The notes beneath the pieces were generated by a model. That model was not told where the DNA came from, made no database searches, and saw only the letters and a list, made by a program, of their open reading frames with translations. A DNA stretch of 48,351 nt from an uncultured Clostridia bacterium (GTDB lineage: Bacteria > Bacillota > Clostridia > Oscillospirales > Ruminococcaceae), in NCBI GenBank assembly GCA_944382845.1, contig CALWNN010000064.1, forward strand, positions 1 to 48,351, in the 5' to 3' direction. Shown piece after piece: positions 1 to 8,412 of this stretch; the first letter of the stretch is position 1, and the number at the start of each line of letters is the position of its first letter. The position numbers and the translations under genes were made by a program.

Positions 1-51
1 TATACTTACAAACTCAAGTTGATTTCTTTCTTTTTTATCCTTTTGCAGCAT
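1..51 (-). CDS. Partial transposase-like protein (N-terminus only)
   Basis: An open frame begins at an ATG at 51-49 on the minus strand and runs off the left edge after 17 codons (starts MLQKDKKERNQLEF). A GGGTGA-type ribosome site lies just upstream, and a TATAAT box lies near 70-75. The residues resemble the start of IS1182-type transposases, which often begin with a similar charged stretch before a VPxDHLLRKI segment. The fragment is too short to be certain, and the inverted repeat of such an element was not identified. Confidence 0.3.
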   Translation of the reverse strand, partial: MLQKDKKERNQLEFVSI

Positions 52-85
52 TTTTATCACCCTTTTCATTATACCATATTTGACT

Positions 86-116
86 CAAAAAAGCCACCCT
101 TTCGGGTGACTTTTTC
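86..116. terminator. Bidirectional hairpin terminator
   Basis: CACCC/GGGTG stem flanked by A- and T-runs on both sides, between the edge gene and the sugar transporter operon. Confidence 0.6.
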
Positions 117-125
117 GACAGACTG

Positions 126-151
126 ACGGCATGACAATTACGTCATGCCGT
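126..151. terminator. Terminator of the sugar ABC operon
   Basis: A perfect 10-bp stem (ACGGCATGAC / GTCATGCCGT) with a 6-nt loop lies 26 bases past the permease stop codon. The T-run on the minus strand is poor, but the following 86-116 hairpin supplies one. Confidence 0.6.
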
Positions 152-177
152 TTAGTTATTAAGGGACGCCTATGGAT

Positions 178-1062
178 TTAACCCTTGACTGCACCAAGTG
201 CAATTCCTCTGATAATATATTTAGAGAGGAAAAGATATACAATAACAACAGGAAGAATTGCAAGTACCATGTACATATTCATAAGACCTGCGTTAGCAAT
301 CATCGGGTTACTAATAATGTTAGCTCTCATATACTGAAGAACCATCGGGATAGTTCTCTTGGAATCCAAGATCATCATAGGCATAAACAGGTTGTTCCAG
401 CTTGCAACGAATGTGAAAATCGCCTGAACTGCAAGAGCCGGTTTAAGTATAGGAAGAACAAGAGAATTAAATGTTCTGAACTCTCCGCTTCCGTCAATTC
501 TTGCCGCTTCAACAATATCAAGCGGAAGTGAACTTTCCATGTACTGCTTCATGAAGAAGTATACAGCCGGTGCTGCAATTGATGGAACAATAAGTGGAAT
601 AAAGGAGTCAATAAGACCCATTGATTTTATAAGTCTGTAAAGACCGATTGCCGATGCCTGTGTCGGAACCATCATTACAAGCATTATAAATGTGTGAACA
701 ACTTTCTTAAGTTTAAAATCATATACATGAACTGCATATGCAGTAAGAGCTGAGAAGTAAATTGAAAGCATCGCAGAAAGTGATGCAATTATAAAGCTGT
801 ATCCAAACGACGCAACTATATTGCCATAGTTTACCTCAGTCTGTTCACTGAAAATATTTTTTAAATTGTTAAGAAAATTACCTTCGGGGATAAGTTTAAG
901 TCCAGAAATAACTTTTCCTCTGGTTGCATTAATTATAAGAAGATAAAACGGAAAAAGTGAAATGAACACAAGTAATATCAAAACAAAGTAAGCTATGATT
1001 CTACGAATCAAAAGAACCGCTTTATCATCTTTCTGACCGGCAATACCGGAAATTCTACTCAT
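178..1062 (-). CDS. Carbohydrate ABC transporter permease (MalG type)
   Basis: This is the second inner-membrane permease of a sugar importer, 294 residues with six predicted membrane spans. The cytoplasmic loop carries the EAA motif (EAARIDG, residues about 185-191) that contacts the ATPase, followed by a LPILKPALA segment. It lies 15 bases downstream of the partner permease and ends the operon before two hairpins. No ATPase gene lies in the window, so the transporter probably shares an MsmX-type ATPase encoded elsewhere. The sugar cannot be named from the sequence. Confidence 0.93.
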   Translation of the reverse strand: MSRISGIAGQKDDKAVLLIRRIIAYFVLILLVFISLFPFYLLIINATRGKVISGLKLIPEGNFLNNLKNIFSEQTEVNYGNIVASFGYSFIIASLSAMLSIYFSALTAYAVHVYDFKLKKVVHTFIMLVMMVPTQASAIGLYRLIKSMGLIDSFIPLIVPSIAAPAVYFFMKQYMESSLPLDIVEAARIDGSGEFRTFNSLVLPILKPALAVQAIFTFVASWNNLFMPMMILDSKRTIPMVLQYMRANIISNPMIANAGLMNMYMVLAILPVVIVYLFLSKYIIRGIALGAVKG

Positions 1063-1077
1063 AATTCATTCACCCCT

Positions 1078-2058
1078 TTACGCTTTAACTTTCTTTACTT
1101 TTTTCTTCTTGATTTTCGTGCTGTCATCCATGAGTTTAAGAGTAATAAATCCAAGGATAGCCGAAACAATAAAGATTAGTATACTGAGCGCTGCAACCTT
1201 ACTTACGTTAGAATCTCTTCCTGCCTGGATCTGTTTTACAAGAGTTGCAAGAACAGTTTTAGGTCCACCGGTAGGTCCACCTATAAGAAGCGGAACGTCG
1301 TACATCTGGAGACCACCGATCATGGATGTTACAAGAACGTATGCAAGAATCGGTTTGATAAGCGGAATGGTAATCTTCCAAAATGTCTGGCTTGGATTAG
1401 CTCCGTCAATCTGAGCAGATTCATAAAGCGAAGTATCAATACCCATAATAGCAGCCATAAGCATAATTGTTGTATTACCGTACCACATAATGAAGTTGAT
1501 AATACCAACAACTGTTCTGGCACCTGTGGGAGTATTGATCAGTGATACATCATACCCGGTAAGGGATTTGATGATTTCGTAAATTCCTCCGCCCTGTGTA
1601 AAAAGAGAATAGAACAGAAGTGAAAAAGCCGAAGCCATAATTACATTGGGAAGATAAATAACAGTTTTGAAAAATCCCTGGGCTTTTATCTTAAGACGGA
1701 TGTCCGTAAACCAGACTGCAAGAAGTAATGAGAAAATGATCTGGGGGATAAATCCGCCAAGCCACAAAATTATTGTATTCTTGAGAGGAATTATAAATGA
1801 AATTGCGGTATCCTCTGTAAGTCCAAGAACATCAAGATAATTTTCAATTCCGCAGAAACCGTTATCTACTACAGCGTATTCACCTGTGAATATTGAAGGC
1901 GGCTTTGACGTATCTACAAAATAGTCAATAAAGCTATAGTAGAATGTCTGCAGCATTGGAATCAACGAAAATATAAAGTAAACCACGAAAAAAGGAAGTA
2001 CAAAAAAGTAACCCCATTTAGCATAGCTTATGCTTTTCTTTTTCATAAATTGTTTCAC
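1078..2058 (-). CDS. Carbohydrate ABC transporter permease (MalF/UgpA type)
   Basis: First permease of the importer, 326 residues with about six membrane spans. The EAA-like loop reads ESAQIDGANP (residues about 213-222) and continues into IPLIKPIL. The C-terminus is very basic (KKKKVKKVKA). The gene follows the binding-protein gene after an 80-base gap holding a strong hairpin, an arrangement that often allows more binding protein than permease. Length and topology fit the MalF/UgpA family. Confidence 0.93.
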   Translation of the reverse strand: MKQFMKKKSISYAKWGYFFVLPFFVVYFIFSLIPMLQTFYYSFIDYFVDTSKPPSIFTGEYAVVDNGFCGIENYLDVLGLTEDTAISFIIPLKNTIILWLGGFIPQIIFSLLLAVWFTDIRLKIKAQGFFKTVIYLPNVIMASAFSLLFYSLFTQGGGIYEIIKSLTGYDVSLINTPTGARTVVGIINFIMWYGNTTIMLMAAIMGIDTSLYESAQIDGANPSQTFWKITIPLIKPILAYVLVTSMIGGLQMYDVPLLIGGPTGGPKTVLATLVKQIQAGRDSNVSKVAALSILIFIVSAILGFITLKLMDDSTKIKKKKVKKVKA

Positions 2059-2090
2059 CTGCGGTTTCTAAAATTTAACTCAGATAAAAT

Positions 2091-2122
2091 TAAGGGGAGA
2101 GGATTTCCTCCCACTCCCCTTA
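2091..2122. promoter_or_regulatory. Intercistronic hairpin between binding protein and permeases
   Basis: A near-perfect palindrome with arms TAAGGGGAG and CTCCCCTTA and an inner GGA/TCC pair. It lies just after the binding-protein stop codon and has no T-run. A stem here could protect the upstream mRNA from 3' decay or attenuate read-through; which one is inference. Confidence 0.55.
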
Positions 2123-2138
2123 AATCTGATTGTTTTAA

Positions 2139-3521
2139 TTACATTGTAAGGTCGCCATGGATTTCCTGAACATTCTTGAGGAATGTGTCAAGAGCTTCTT
2201 CATATGTTGTATTGCCAAGGAAGTAATCCTTCATAGCGCCCTGGAACTTTTCGTTACAAGCCTGGTCATACTTAGAAAGTTTGTTAGAAAGGTCAACCTT
2301 TTCAGCAGCTTCTGTAAGAAGTGAGAGGTGATCCTGTCCGCCGAGGAATGGGTTCTCATATCCGCCCTCAATAAGTTCCTTGATAGCAGTCTTGTTGTTT
2401 GTGTAGTCCTGCTCAGTTGCTGTGATATTCTTCATTGTTTCCTTATCACAAGTCATCTTGAGCATGATATCCTTTGTGATCTCAACGTTATCAGATGTAG
2501 CGCAGCCCATGATCCATGTACCGCCCCAGAAGTATGACTGAGGACCTTCACAAGCTCTCCATTCACCATAACCACCGTTTCCTACTTCTTCCTTACCACC
2601 GTTATCAACGGAAGTTTCAAGTGTGTTAGGAAGGAGTGTGAAAGGAATGCCCCATGTTGAGAAGAAGTAACCAAATGTCTTGCCATCGATCTTCTGTCCT
2701 GCTACCCAAGCATCATCCCAAAGAGAAGTCTTGTTGTTGTAGCCGTTATCTGTATATTCCTTGGTCTGGTCAACCCAAGCCTTGAGCTGAGGATCAACAG
2801 TGATCTTTCCATCTGTTACCCAAGGAGCAGAAACGTTGTTTGAGAAGCATCTGTATGTATCGTCAAATCCTGATACCATTACAATGCCTGCTTCCTTCAT
2901 CTTAGCAGCTGTTTCTGTGAATGTATCCCAGTCCTTAACGTATTCCTGAACTTCAGCAGGATCATCTGTTCCAAGAACTTCTCTTGCATATACAGCATTA
3001 TAAAGGAAAAGTCCAGGAGTAGCCTGCCAGGAAACACCCTTTATAGCACCGTTAGAGTCAGTCATAACGTCCTTTGTATACTGATACATATCAGCCATAT
3101 CCTCGTCAGTAAGTCCGATTGTCTTAACGTCAACTGAAGCGTCAGAATCTACATACTTAAGAGCGTAGTCAGCTTCGCAAAGGAACATATCGATCTTCAT
3201 TTCGTCAGTTGCCTGAGTTGAAAGAGCTTCGTCAAGCTTTGTCTGATATACGTTGTCGGTATTGGTGTTGATTACCCAGTTTACTTCTACGCCGTCCCAA
3301 AGAGCTGTATCTCTCTGCTCCCAGTAGTACTTTTCAAATCTCTGCTTGAATTCGTCATTCCAGCAATAGATGTTGTAAGTCTTCTTGGATGCGTCGCTGC
3401 TGTTTGATCCTCCGGCTGATCCTCCGGAACTGGTGCTGTCGTCATTGCCGCAAGCAGTCATAACTGATGAAGCCATCATAACTGCAAGTGTTCCGGCAAG
3501 AATCTTTTTAATTTTTGTCAT
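2139..3521 (-). CDS. Sugar ABC transporter substrate-binding lipoprotein
   Basis: Extracellular sugar-binding protein of 460 residues. The N-terminus is a lipoprotein signal with lipobox VMTAC; Cys24 would be lipidated. A Gly/Ser/Asp-rich spacer follows, then a family-1-like solute-binding domain (YNIYCWNDEFKQRF start). The AAGGAGGAAAAAG ribosome site precedes ATG 3521. A TATAAT-like box at 3548-3553 suggests some transcription starting in the 54-base gap after the LacI gene. Substrate unknown. Confidence 0.92.
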   Translation of the reverse strand: MTKIKKILAGTLAVMMASSVMTACGNDDSTSSGGSAGGSNSSDASKKTYNIYCWNDEFKQRFEKYYWEQRDTALWDGVEVNWVINTNTDNVYQTKLDEALSTQATDEMKIDMFLCEADYALKYVDSDASVDVKTIGLTDEDMADMYQYTKDVMTDSNGAIKGVSWQATPGLFLYNAVYAREVLGTDDPAEVQEYVKDWDTFTETAAKMKEAGIVMVSGFDDTYRCFSNNVSAPWVTDGKITVDPQLKAWVDQTKEYTDNGYNNKTSLWDDAWVAGQKIDGKTFGYFFSTWGIPFTLLPNTLETSVDNGGKEEVGNGGYGEWRACEGPQSYFWGGTWIMGCATSDNVEITKDIMLKMTCDKETMKNITATEQDYTNNKTAIKELIEGGYENPFLGGQDHLSLLTEAAEKVDLSNKLSKYDQACNEKFQGAMKDYFLGNTTYEEALDTFLKNVQEIHGDLTM

Positions 3522-3575
3522 AACTTTTTCCTCCTTGAATTCTGTGCATTATATGTTGATTTTTAATTAATGCCT

Positions 3576-4586
3576 TTACTTTAATTCGCCTACAGATTTT
3601 CCCGCAAGCATCTCTCCGCTAACCGTTAAAACCTCGGTAAACGTAGTGTGTGGATTTTCAATGAGCTTAATAAGCTGCTGAGCCGCAAGTTTACCAAGCT
3701 GTTCTGTATCCTGCTTGTATGTTGTAAGCTTCGGATTTAAAAACTGTGAGTAGGAAATTCCGTCATATCCCACAAATGAAACGTCCTTTCCAACCTCAAG
3801 CTTAAGGTCGTGCGCCGCATTATATCCCCCTATCGCCGAATAATCATCGGGAACAAATATACATGTCGGCGGTTCTTCACGAGAAAGAAGCTCTTTTGTA
3901 TATTTATATGTAAGATCGGGATTATGATAATCTGCAACTATCACATTTTCAGGTCTGACTTCAATTCCGTTTTTCATACAAGCTGTATAAAAGCCCGCAA
4001 GCCGCTTTTCGGCAACCGCTGATTTGTTACCCTGAATAAATGCAAGTCTCTTATGTCCTAAATTACAGACATATTCAACCAAAGCTGATATGCCCGCAAA
4101 ATTATCTGAAAGTACAGCTGTGCGGCAATCAAATATGTGGTCAATTGTTACAACAGGAATATTCCCGTTTATCACTTCATAAACATCCGGGTCTGTAAAA
4201 TCCGTACAGGCTATAAGCACTCCGTCAACATTTCTGTATTTGCAATGCTCATATGTAGTCATTTTTCGCTTCCCAAGATTTCTGTTTATAAACGTGATAT
4301 CATAACCGAAATTCTCTGCTTCCGTCTTGAAGCTGTTTAGGATCTTTGCAAAAAATTCATGAGTAAGACCGCTGTCTGCCGCATCGAGAAACATAACTCC
4401 AAGGTTATATGTTCTGTTTGTTTTCAAAGCCCTTGCCTGTGAATTTGGGAAATAGCCCATTTCCTTAGCCACCTGCAAAAGCCTTTGCTTAGTTTCTGCA
4501 CTTACGTCCTTATGGTCGTTTAGCGCCTTGCTTACCGTCGCAACCGAAACTCCGCAGCGTGCGGAAATGTCTTTAAGTGATACCAC
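3576..4586 (-). CDS. LacI-family transcriptional regulator
   Basis: A 336-residue DNA-binding regulator. The N-terminal helix-turn-helix is clear (SLKDISARCGVSVATVSKAL, residues 3-22), followed by a hinge helix with the usual RALKTNRTYNLGV junction and a periplasmic-binding-protein-like effector domain to the end. The start is GTG at 4586 behind a GGCGGAA ribosome site. It lies immediately upstream of the sugar transporter genes in the same direction, so it probably controls them, and perhaps itself through the palindrome at 4618-4633. Confidence 0.92.
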   Translation of the reverse strand: MVSLKDISARCGVSVATVSKALNDHKDVSAETKQRLLQVAKEMGYFPNSQARALKTNRTYNLGVMFLDAADSGLTHEFFAKILNSFKTEAENFGYDITFINRNLGKRKMTTYEHCKYRNVDGVLIACTDFTDPDVYEVINGNIPVVTIDHIFDCRTAVLSDNFAGISALVEYVCNLGHKRLAFIQGNKSAVAEKRLAGFYTACMKNGIEVRPENVIVADYHNPDLTYKYTKELLSREEPPTCIFVPDDYSAIGGYNAAHDLKLEVGKDVSFVGYDGISYSQFLNPKLTTYKQDTEQLGKLAAQQLIKLIENPHTTFTEVLTVSGEMLAGKSVGELK

Positions 4587-4617
4587 TCTTTATTTCCGCC
4601 TTTCATGTCATACTTAT

Positions 4618-4633
4618 CTCAAACGTTTTACGT
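4618..4633. promoter_or_regulatory. Candidate LacI-type operator
   Basis: The palindrome AAACGTTT (4621-4628) with a central CG is typical of LacI/CcpA-family operators. It lies about 35 bases upstream of the regulator's start codon. One site only; its link to this regulator is inference. Confidence 0.35.
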
Positions 4634-5176
4634 TAATAAAAATATACAATATTTTTCGGATAATATCAAGCTTTTTAGTTCAAAATCATCTAATTGTAAT
4701 TAATTATGGCGTTTTGTACATATATTTATTACTTTCTTTATTTATTTTCACAATAAAACAAACTTCTTTGTTACTGTTTTGTAATATTTAAAGGCTGCGT
4801 CTTTTCAATTTACGAAAACATTTAAGTAAAATCCGGTGAGTTTTTTGGGTTATTCAGGAAATTAATTTTATTTCAAAAAACACTGTTCCGTCTTGTTATT
4901 CAGTCTTTAACAGGGTTATTTTTTATTAATTCTTAAAATAATTAGTTAATTATCACAAACAAAAACCTACTTATATTAATAAAAATATGCATAGTTTATA
5001 TTTTTCATTCGTCTGTTTATTTTGCAAATAGAATCAATAAAAATTTTTGAAATCAACTTAATCGTTTAAGAAAAGTGTTGTATCCCTATCTTATCTTACT
5101 TTAACTTCTCCACACAAGCTACACATATTAATATATGAATATATCAATGTTTTTATAATTTGATTTCTTTACGTTT
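4634..5176. other. AT-rich intergenic region, no gene seen
   Basis: About 540 very AT-rich bases between the LacI gene and the dpaA remnant. No convincing reading frame or RNA gene was seen. The right edge (about 5175) is where recognisable dpaA coding sequence begins abruptly, so it probably marks a deletion or replacement endpoint. Confidence 0.6.
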
Positions 5177-5296
5177 CTTCCGGGAAAAGTTGCCCCTGTA
5201 ACTGCCGGAAGGATCATCGGTGAAAGTATCATAAACATACTCAAAGAGGAAGGAATTGATATTCCTGTTTCGGAAGGAGGCGAGAGTCATGGATAA
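5177..5296 (+). pseudogene. dpaA: 3' remnant of dipicolinate synthase subunit A
   Basis: In the frame preceding dpaB, 39 codons plus TAA encode LPGKVAPVTAGRIIGES and onward to EGGESHG. This matches the C-terminal end of DpaA/SpoVFA, which typically has a LPG-VAP-TAG segment. The stop codon overlaps the dpaB start (ATGGATAA), as in intact dpaAB operons. Upstream the frame meets a stop at 5156-5158 in AT-rich non-coding DNA, so the N-terminal ~250 residues, including the nucleotide-binding domain, are missing. The family call rests on a short stretch, but the position and overlap support it. Confidence 0.75.
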
Positions 5297-5873
5297 GCTT
5301 AAAGGAGCAAGGGTCGGTTTTGCCATGTGCGGTTCATTCTGCACATTTGAACGGGCTTTTAAAGCGGCAAGGCGACTTGTTGAGCTTGGATGTGATGTAA
5401 CGCCTATAATGTCGTTTAACTCAGCCTCTATCGACAGTCGTTTCGGAAAGGCTTCGGAGAATATTGAACAAATTGAAAATATCTGTGGCAAAAAGGTCGT
5501 TATGACTATTGCCGACGCCGAGCCCATAGGCCCGAAAAAGTTGTTTGATATCCTTGTAGTTGCGCCGTGCACATCAAATACTTTAGCTAAGCTTGCTCTT
5601 GGAATAACAGACACGCCGGTCACTATGGCGGTAAAAAGTCATGTGCGAAATATGAAGCCTGTTGTTATTGCAATTTCTACAAACGACGCACTTGGCGCTT
5701 CCGCCAAAAATATCGGCTATCTTCAGAACACAAGAAATTTTTACTTTGTTCCTTATTCACAGGACGATTTTGAAGCTAAACCGTTTTCTATGGTTGCCCA
5801 TTTTGAACTTATCCCTCATACTATCTCAGCCGCTCTTGAAGGCAGACAGCTTCAGCCTATAATAATTTGTTAG
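5289..5873 (+). CDS. dpaB: Dipicolinate synthase subunit B
   Basis: Flavoprotein-like subunit of dipicolinate synthase, which makes the spore-core chelator from dihydrodipicolinate. It has 194 residues, close to the usual ~200. The N-terminal segment GARVGFAMCGSFCTF and the central VVAPCTSNTLAKLALGITDT are characteristic of this subgroup of the flavoprotein family, and it ends EGRQLQPIII. I chose ATG 5289 because GGAAGGAGG (5272-5280) sits 8 bases upstream; a longer in-frame start lies inside the dpaA remnant. With dpaA truncated here, DpaB activity would need a subunit A encoded elsewhere. Confidence 0.9.
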   Translation: MDKLKGARVGFAMCGSFCTFERAFKAARRLVELGCDVTPIMSFNSASIDSRFGKASENIEQIENICGKKVVMTIADAEPIGPKKLFDILVVAPCTSNTLAKLALGITDTPVTMAVKSHVRNMKPVVIAISTNDALGASAKNIGYLQNTRNFYFVPYSQDDFEAKPFSMVAHFELIPHTISAALEGRQLQPIIIC

Positions 5874-5900
5874 TTTTACTATACCTCTGTTATTTTTCAC

Positions 5901-5921
5901 AAGTCCGGCAAAACCGGACAA
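5901..5921. terminator. Hairpin after dpaB
   Basis: GTCCGG/CCGGAC stem with a 5-base loop about 30 bases past the dpaB stop. It lacks a T-run on the plus strand. A second stem (GCCCTCC / GGAGGGC, about 5930-5966) follows. Confidence 0.4.
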
Positions 5922-6000
5922 TAAAAAGCGCCCTCCTAAGATATTATAAAAATACCATGGGAGGGCATAGTTGTGCCAAGAGAATAAGAAAGTGAGAACA

Positions 6001-6153
6001 TCTGAATGGAACCCCGCCTCCCACAGGAGGCGGATCATCCCACAGGAGGCGGATCATCCCACAGGAGGCTGATCATCCCACAGGAGGCGGATCATTCCAC
6101 AGGAGTCAGGCCTGCTGATTATTCAGCAGGGGGACATCGTCGACAAGGTTATA
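6001..6153 (+). repeat. Intergenic modular repeat A, copy 1 (3' part plus tandem array)
   Basis: Shares with the other copies the TCTGAATGGAA segment, the CTGCTGA/TCAGCAG terminal hairpin and the closing GGGGGACATCG-CGAC-GGTTATA end. The 5' hairpins are absent. Inside is a tandem array of a 19-bp unit (6020-6110). Same orientation as all other copies. Confidence 0.75.
6020..6110. repeat. Tandem repeat of a 19-bp unit, about 4.8 copies
   Basis: Unit CCCACAGGAGGCGGATCAT, with single changes in units three and five. It sits where other copies of the modular repeat have single hairpins, so it probably arose by local duplication within the repeat. Confidence 0.85.
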
Positions 6154-6183
6154 TTTTTTAATAAAAAAACATACAAAATGCGG

Positions 6184-6212
6184 TTGAAAAATAACTCTTT
6201 ATGTGATATACT
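6184..6212 (+). promoter_or_regulatory. Promoter of the agr-like operon
   Basis: TTGAAA (6184-6189), a 17-base spacer and TATACT (6207-6212), with a TG two to three bases upstream of the -10. Transcription would start near 6219, about 37 bases before the regulator's start codon. Confidence 0.7.
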
Positions 6213-6255
6213 TAATATGTATTTTTTGAAAAATTATATGTAAGGATGAGGAATT

Positions 6256-7005
6256 TTGAATATTGCAATATGCGACGACAATGTGGAATTTGTTGAACAG
6301 CTTGCGCAACGCATAAAAAATTTCTGTAGCTCAAAAGACCAGGACTGCCGTATAACCAGCTTTACTTCCGGCAACGAGCTTATTGAAAATATCAACAGGT
6401 ATGATTTCGATATAGTTATTCTCGACATAGATATGCCTGATATAAACGGAAAAGATGTTGCCTGTCGATTAAGAAATGTTTCAAATTATCAGTTCAAGCT
6501 TATGTTTATTTCAAATATGCAGGACGAAGTTTTTTCAACTTTCAGATATGACATTTCTTCATTCATTCCCAAGACAGAACTGGATAAATATCTTGACAGA
6601 GAACTCGACCGCATTTTCAGACAAATAAATAACAGCGTTTCTCAGACTATCACCCTGAAATTTCTTGAGGACAACACGGTTTCATGTAAAAGTGTAAGAT
6701 TTAACGATATACTCTATATCGAAGCCCTAAAGGGTGAAATCATAGTTCACACAACAAAAAAGTCATACAGCCTTGTTCATTATCAATTTGAACAGCTCAG
6801 AGCAAAGTTTCTTAAACATGGTTTTATCGATGTTCACAGATATTATACCGTAAATCCCGCGTATATTGATTTTTTTGGTCCTGATCATGTTATTCTCAGA
6901 AGCAAAACAAACGACAAACAGTTCAATATTCCTGTGAGCCGAAGAAAAAAGACTGAGGTGAAGGATAAGTTCTTTAAATATATCAAAGGCAAGGTGAGCG
7001 AATAA
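6256..7005 (+). CDS. LytTR-family response regulator (AgrA-like)
   Basis: Response regulator of 249 residues. The receiver domain occupies about residues 1-120, with acidic pair D7/D8 and phospho-acceptor Asp57 in VILDIDMPD. The C-terminal LytTR DNA-binding domain (about 140-245) includes DILYIEALKGEIIVHT and FIDVHRYYTVNPAYI. The start is TTG at 6256, behind GGATGAGG (6244-6251); no ATG fits better. Its TAA shares a base with the ATG of the kinase gene (translational coupling). Together with kinase, AgrB and AgrD it forms a peptide quorum-sensing circuit. The regulator gene comes first here, unlike staphylococcal agrBDCA. Confidence 0.93.
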   Translation: MNIAICDDNVEFVEQLAQRIKNFCSSKDQDCRITSFTSGNELIENINRYDFDIVILDIDMPDINGKDVACRLRNVSNYQFKLMFISNMQDEVFSTFRYDISSFIPKTELDKYLDRELDRIFRQINNSVSQTITLKFLEDNTVSCKSVRFNDILYIEALKGEIIVHTTKKSYSLVHYQFEQLRAKFLKHGFIDVHRYYTVNPAYIDFFGPDHVILRSKTNDKQFNIPVSRRKKTEVKDKFFKYIKGKVSE

Positions 7006-8318
7006 TGGAACATACTTTTGATTTTCTGTTCTGCGTTATAGAGGCTTTGTGTATTGTTTATTTCTTCAACCGCACAATGACAAAACGCTGCTTCAAAACC
7101 AAAATACCCGCAGGCGTCATAAGATGTGGCATGATATTTTTTTATATTATAATAAGCTTTGCTGTAAACGGTCTTCCCACTATCGCAAAGCTTATTTCAT
7201 ATGCAGCGGCAATGTTAGTTTTCTGCATGGTATGCTACAAGGAAAATACTGTTGTAAAAACAGGCTACATCGCCCACGCTTATTACCTTGTAGTATCCTC
7301 AGACATAATTATCGGTGAGGTCGTGGCTATACTGAGCAGAACAAGCGTTGCGGAATATATGTTTTCATTAAACCTGATAAGGTTTGCATTTGCTCTGGCG
7401 GTAAAAATATTCAATTTTATTCTGATAAATATTTCAGTTGTAATTCTTAAAAAGCTCAACAACAATCAAAAAAGTCATTATTGGTATTATTTCAACATAA
7501 TTAACATCTGTTTTTTCCTTATAATGTATTTATTTATATCCTACTATCCTTCACTTTCTCAGAATTTGAACACGTCAGTAATGTCCCTTGCTCTGAGTCT
7601 TATGTTTCTCATTATAAGCTATATTGTAATCAAGATGTTTGTTTCGCTCAATATTTATCTCGAAAGGGACAAGCTCAGTGCTATAACCACAGTAAAGTAT
7701 GATCTGCTTGAAAATCAACTTGAAGCTCAGCGTTCTTACATCAATGAAGCAAACAAAGCGCGGCATGATTTAAAAAATATCTTTTCAACGATTTCCATAC
7801 TTCTTGACAAAGGAGATATCTCCGAACTTAAAGAATACGCTTCATATCTTTCCAACAGTGATTTTCTCATTAAAAACAAAACATTTTGCAGCAACAAATA
7901 CATTGATGCTGTTTTAAACCTTAAAAGCCGTGAATGTGAAAATAAAAAAATCACTCTGAAAGCTGAGATTGCTCCGGATCTTCAGTGCAAACTCAGCGGA
8001 GCTGATATAGTTCTTCTTCTCTCAAATATCCTTGATAATGCAATGGAAGCCGTGAGTGAAATGAAGTCTGAAAATAAAAGCGTACTTCTAAAAATTATAA
8101 ACCATAAAAGTAATATCGTTATTTACTCAAGCAACCGATTTGAGCAAAGCTCACACAGCGGAGACTTTTTTGCCTCAAGAAAGAAAAACGCAGAGCATCA
8201 CGGCTTTGGCATACAGATAATTAAAGATATTGTCTGCAAGGAGAAGGGCGATATTTCCTTCGATCACGAAAACGGTGTTTTTGAAGTGACGATCATTATT
8301 CCTCAAAGGGAATTATAA
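7005..8318 (+). CDS. GHKL-type sensor histidine kinase (AgrC-like)
   Basis: Membrane sensor of 437 residues. Roughly seven hydrophobic segments occupy residues 1-215, the usual AgrC peptide-sensing part, followed by a helical linker. The phospho-acceptor is His254 in ARHDLKN. The ATP-binding domain shows the N box (LLLSNILDNAMEAV) and a glycine box (HHGFGIQIIKDI) of the GHKL fold. It is the likely receptor for the AgrD-derived peptide encoded 0.7 kb downstream and would phosphorylate the LytTR regulator. Confidence 0.92.
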   Translation: MEHTFDFLFCVIEALCIVYFFNRTMTKRCFKTKIPAGVIRCGMIFFYIIISFAVNGLPTIAKLISYAAAMLVFCMVCYKENTVVKTGYIAHAYYLVVSSDIIIGEVVAILSRTSVAEYMFSLNLIRFAFALAVKIFNFILINISVVILKKLNNNQKSHYWYYFNIINICFFLIMYLFISYYPSLSQNLNTSVMSLALSLMFLIISYIVIKMFVSLNIYLERDKLSAITTVKYDLLENQLEAQRSYINEANKARHDLKNIFSTISILLDKGDISELKEYASYLSNSDFLIKNKTFCSNKYIDAVLNLKSRECENKKITLKAEIAPDLQCKLSGADIVLLLSNILDNAMEAVSEMKSENKSVLLKIINHKSNIVIYSSNRFEQSSHSGDFFASRKKNAEHHGFGIQIIKDIVCKEKGDISFDHENGVFEVTIIIPQREL

Positions 8319-8412
8319 CCATTTAATATACCACAGAGGCGGATTATACTGCCGATCATGCTGAAAGTATTGATAACAGCGAGAAAAAAGTGTAAGCTTA
8401 AAAAAAAAAGAG

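Noticed and set aside
172-531. 119-codon plus-strand frame opposite the MalG-type permease
   Set aside because: Complement of a clear permease gene with its EAA motif; composition rich in His/Asn/Arg and no ribosome site fit a shadow frame.
6001-6153. CRISPR array from the short regular repeats
   Set aside because: The 19-bp units are directly adjacent with no unique spacers and no cas genes nearby.
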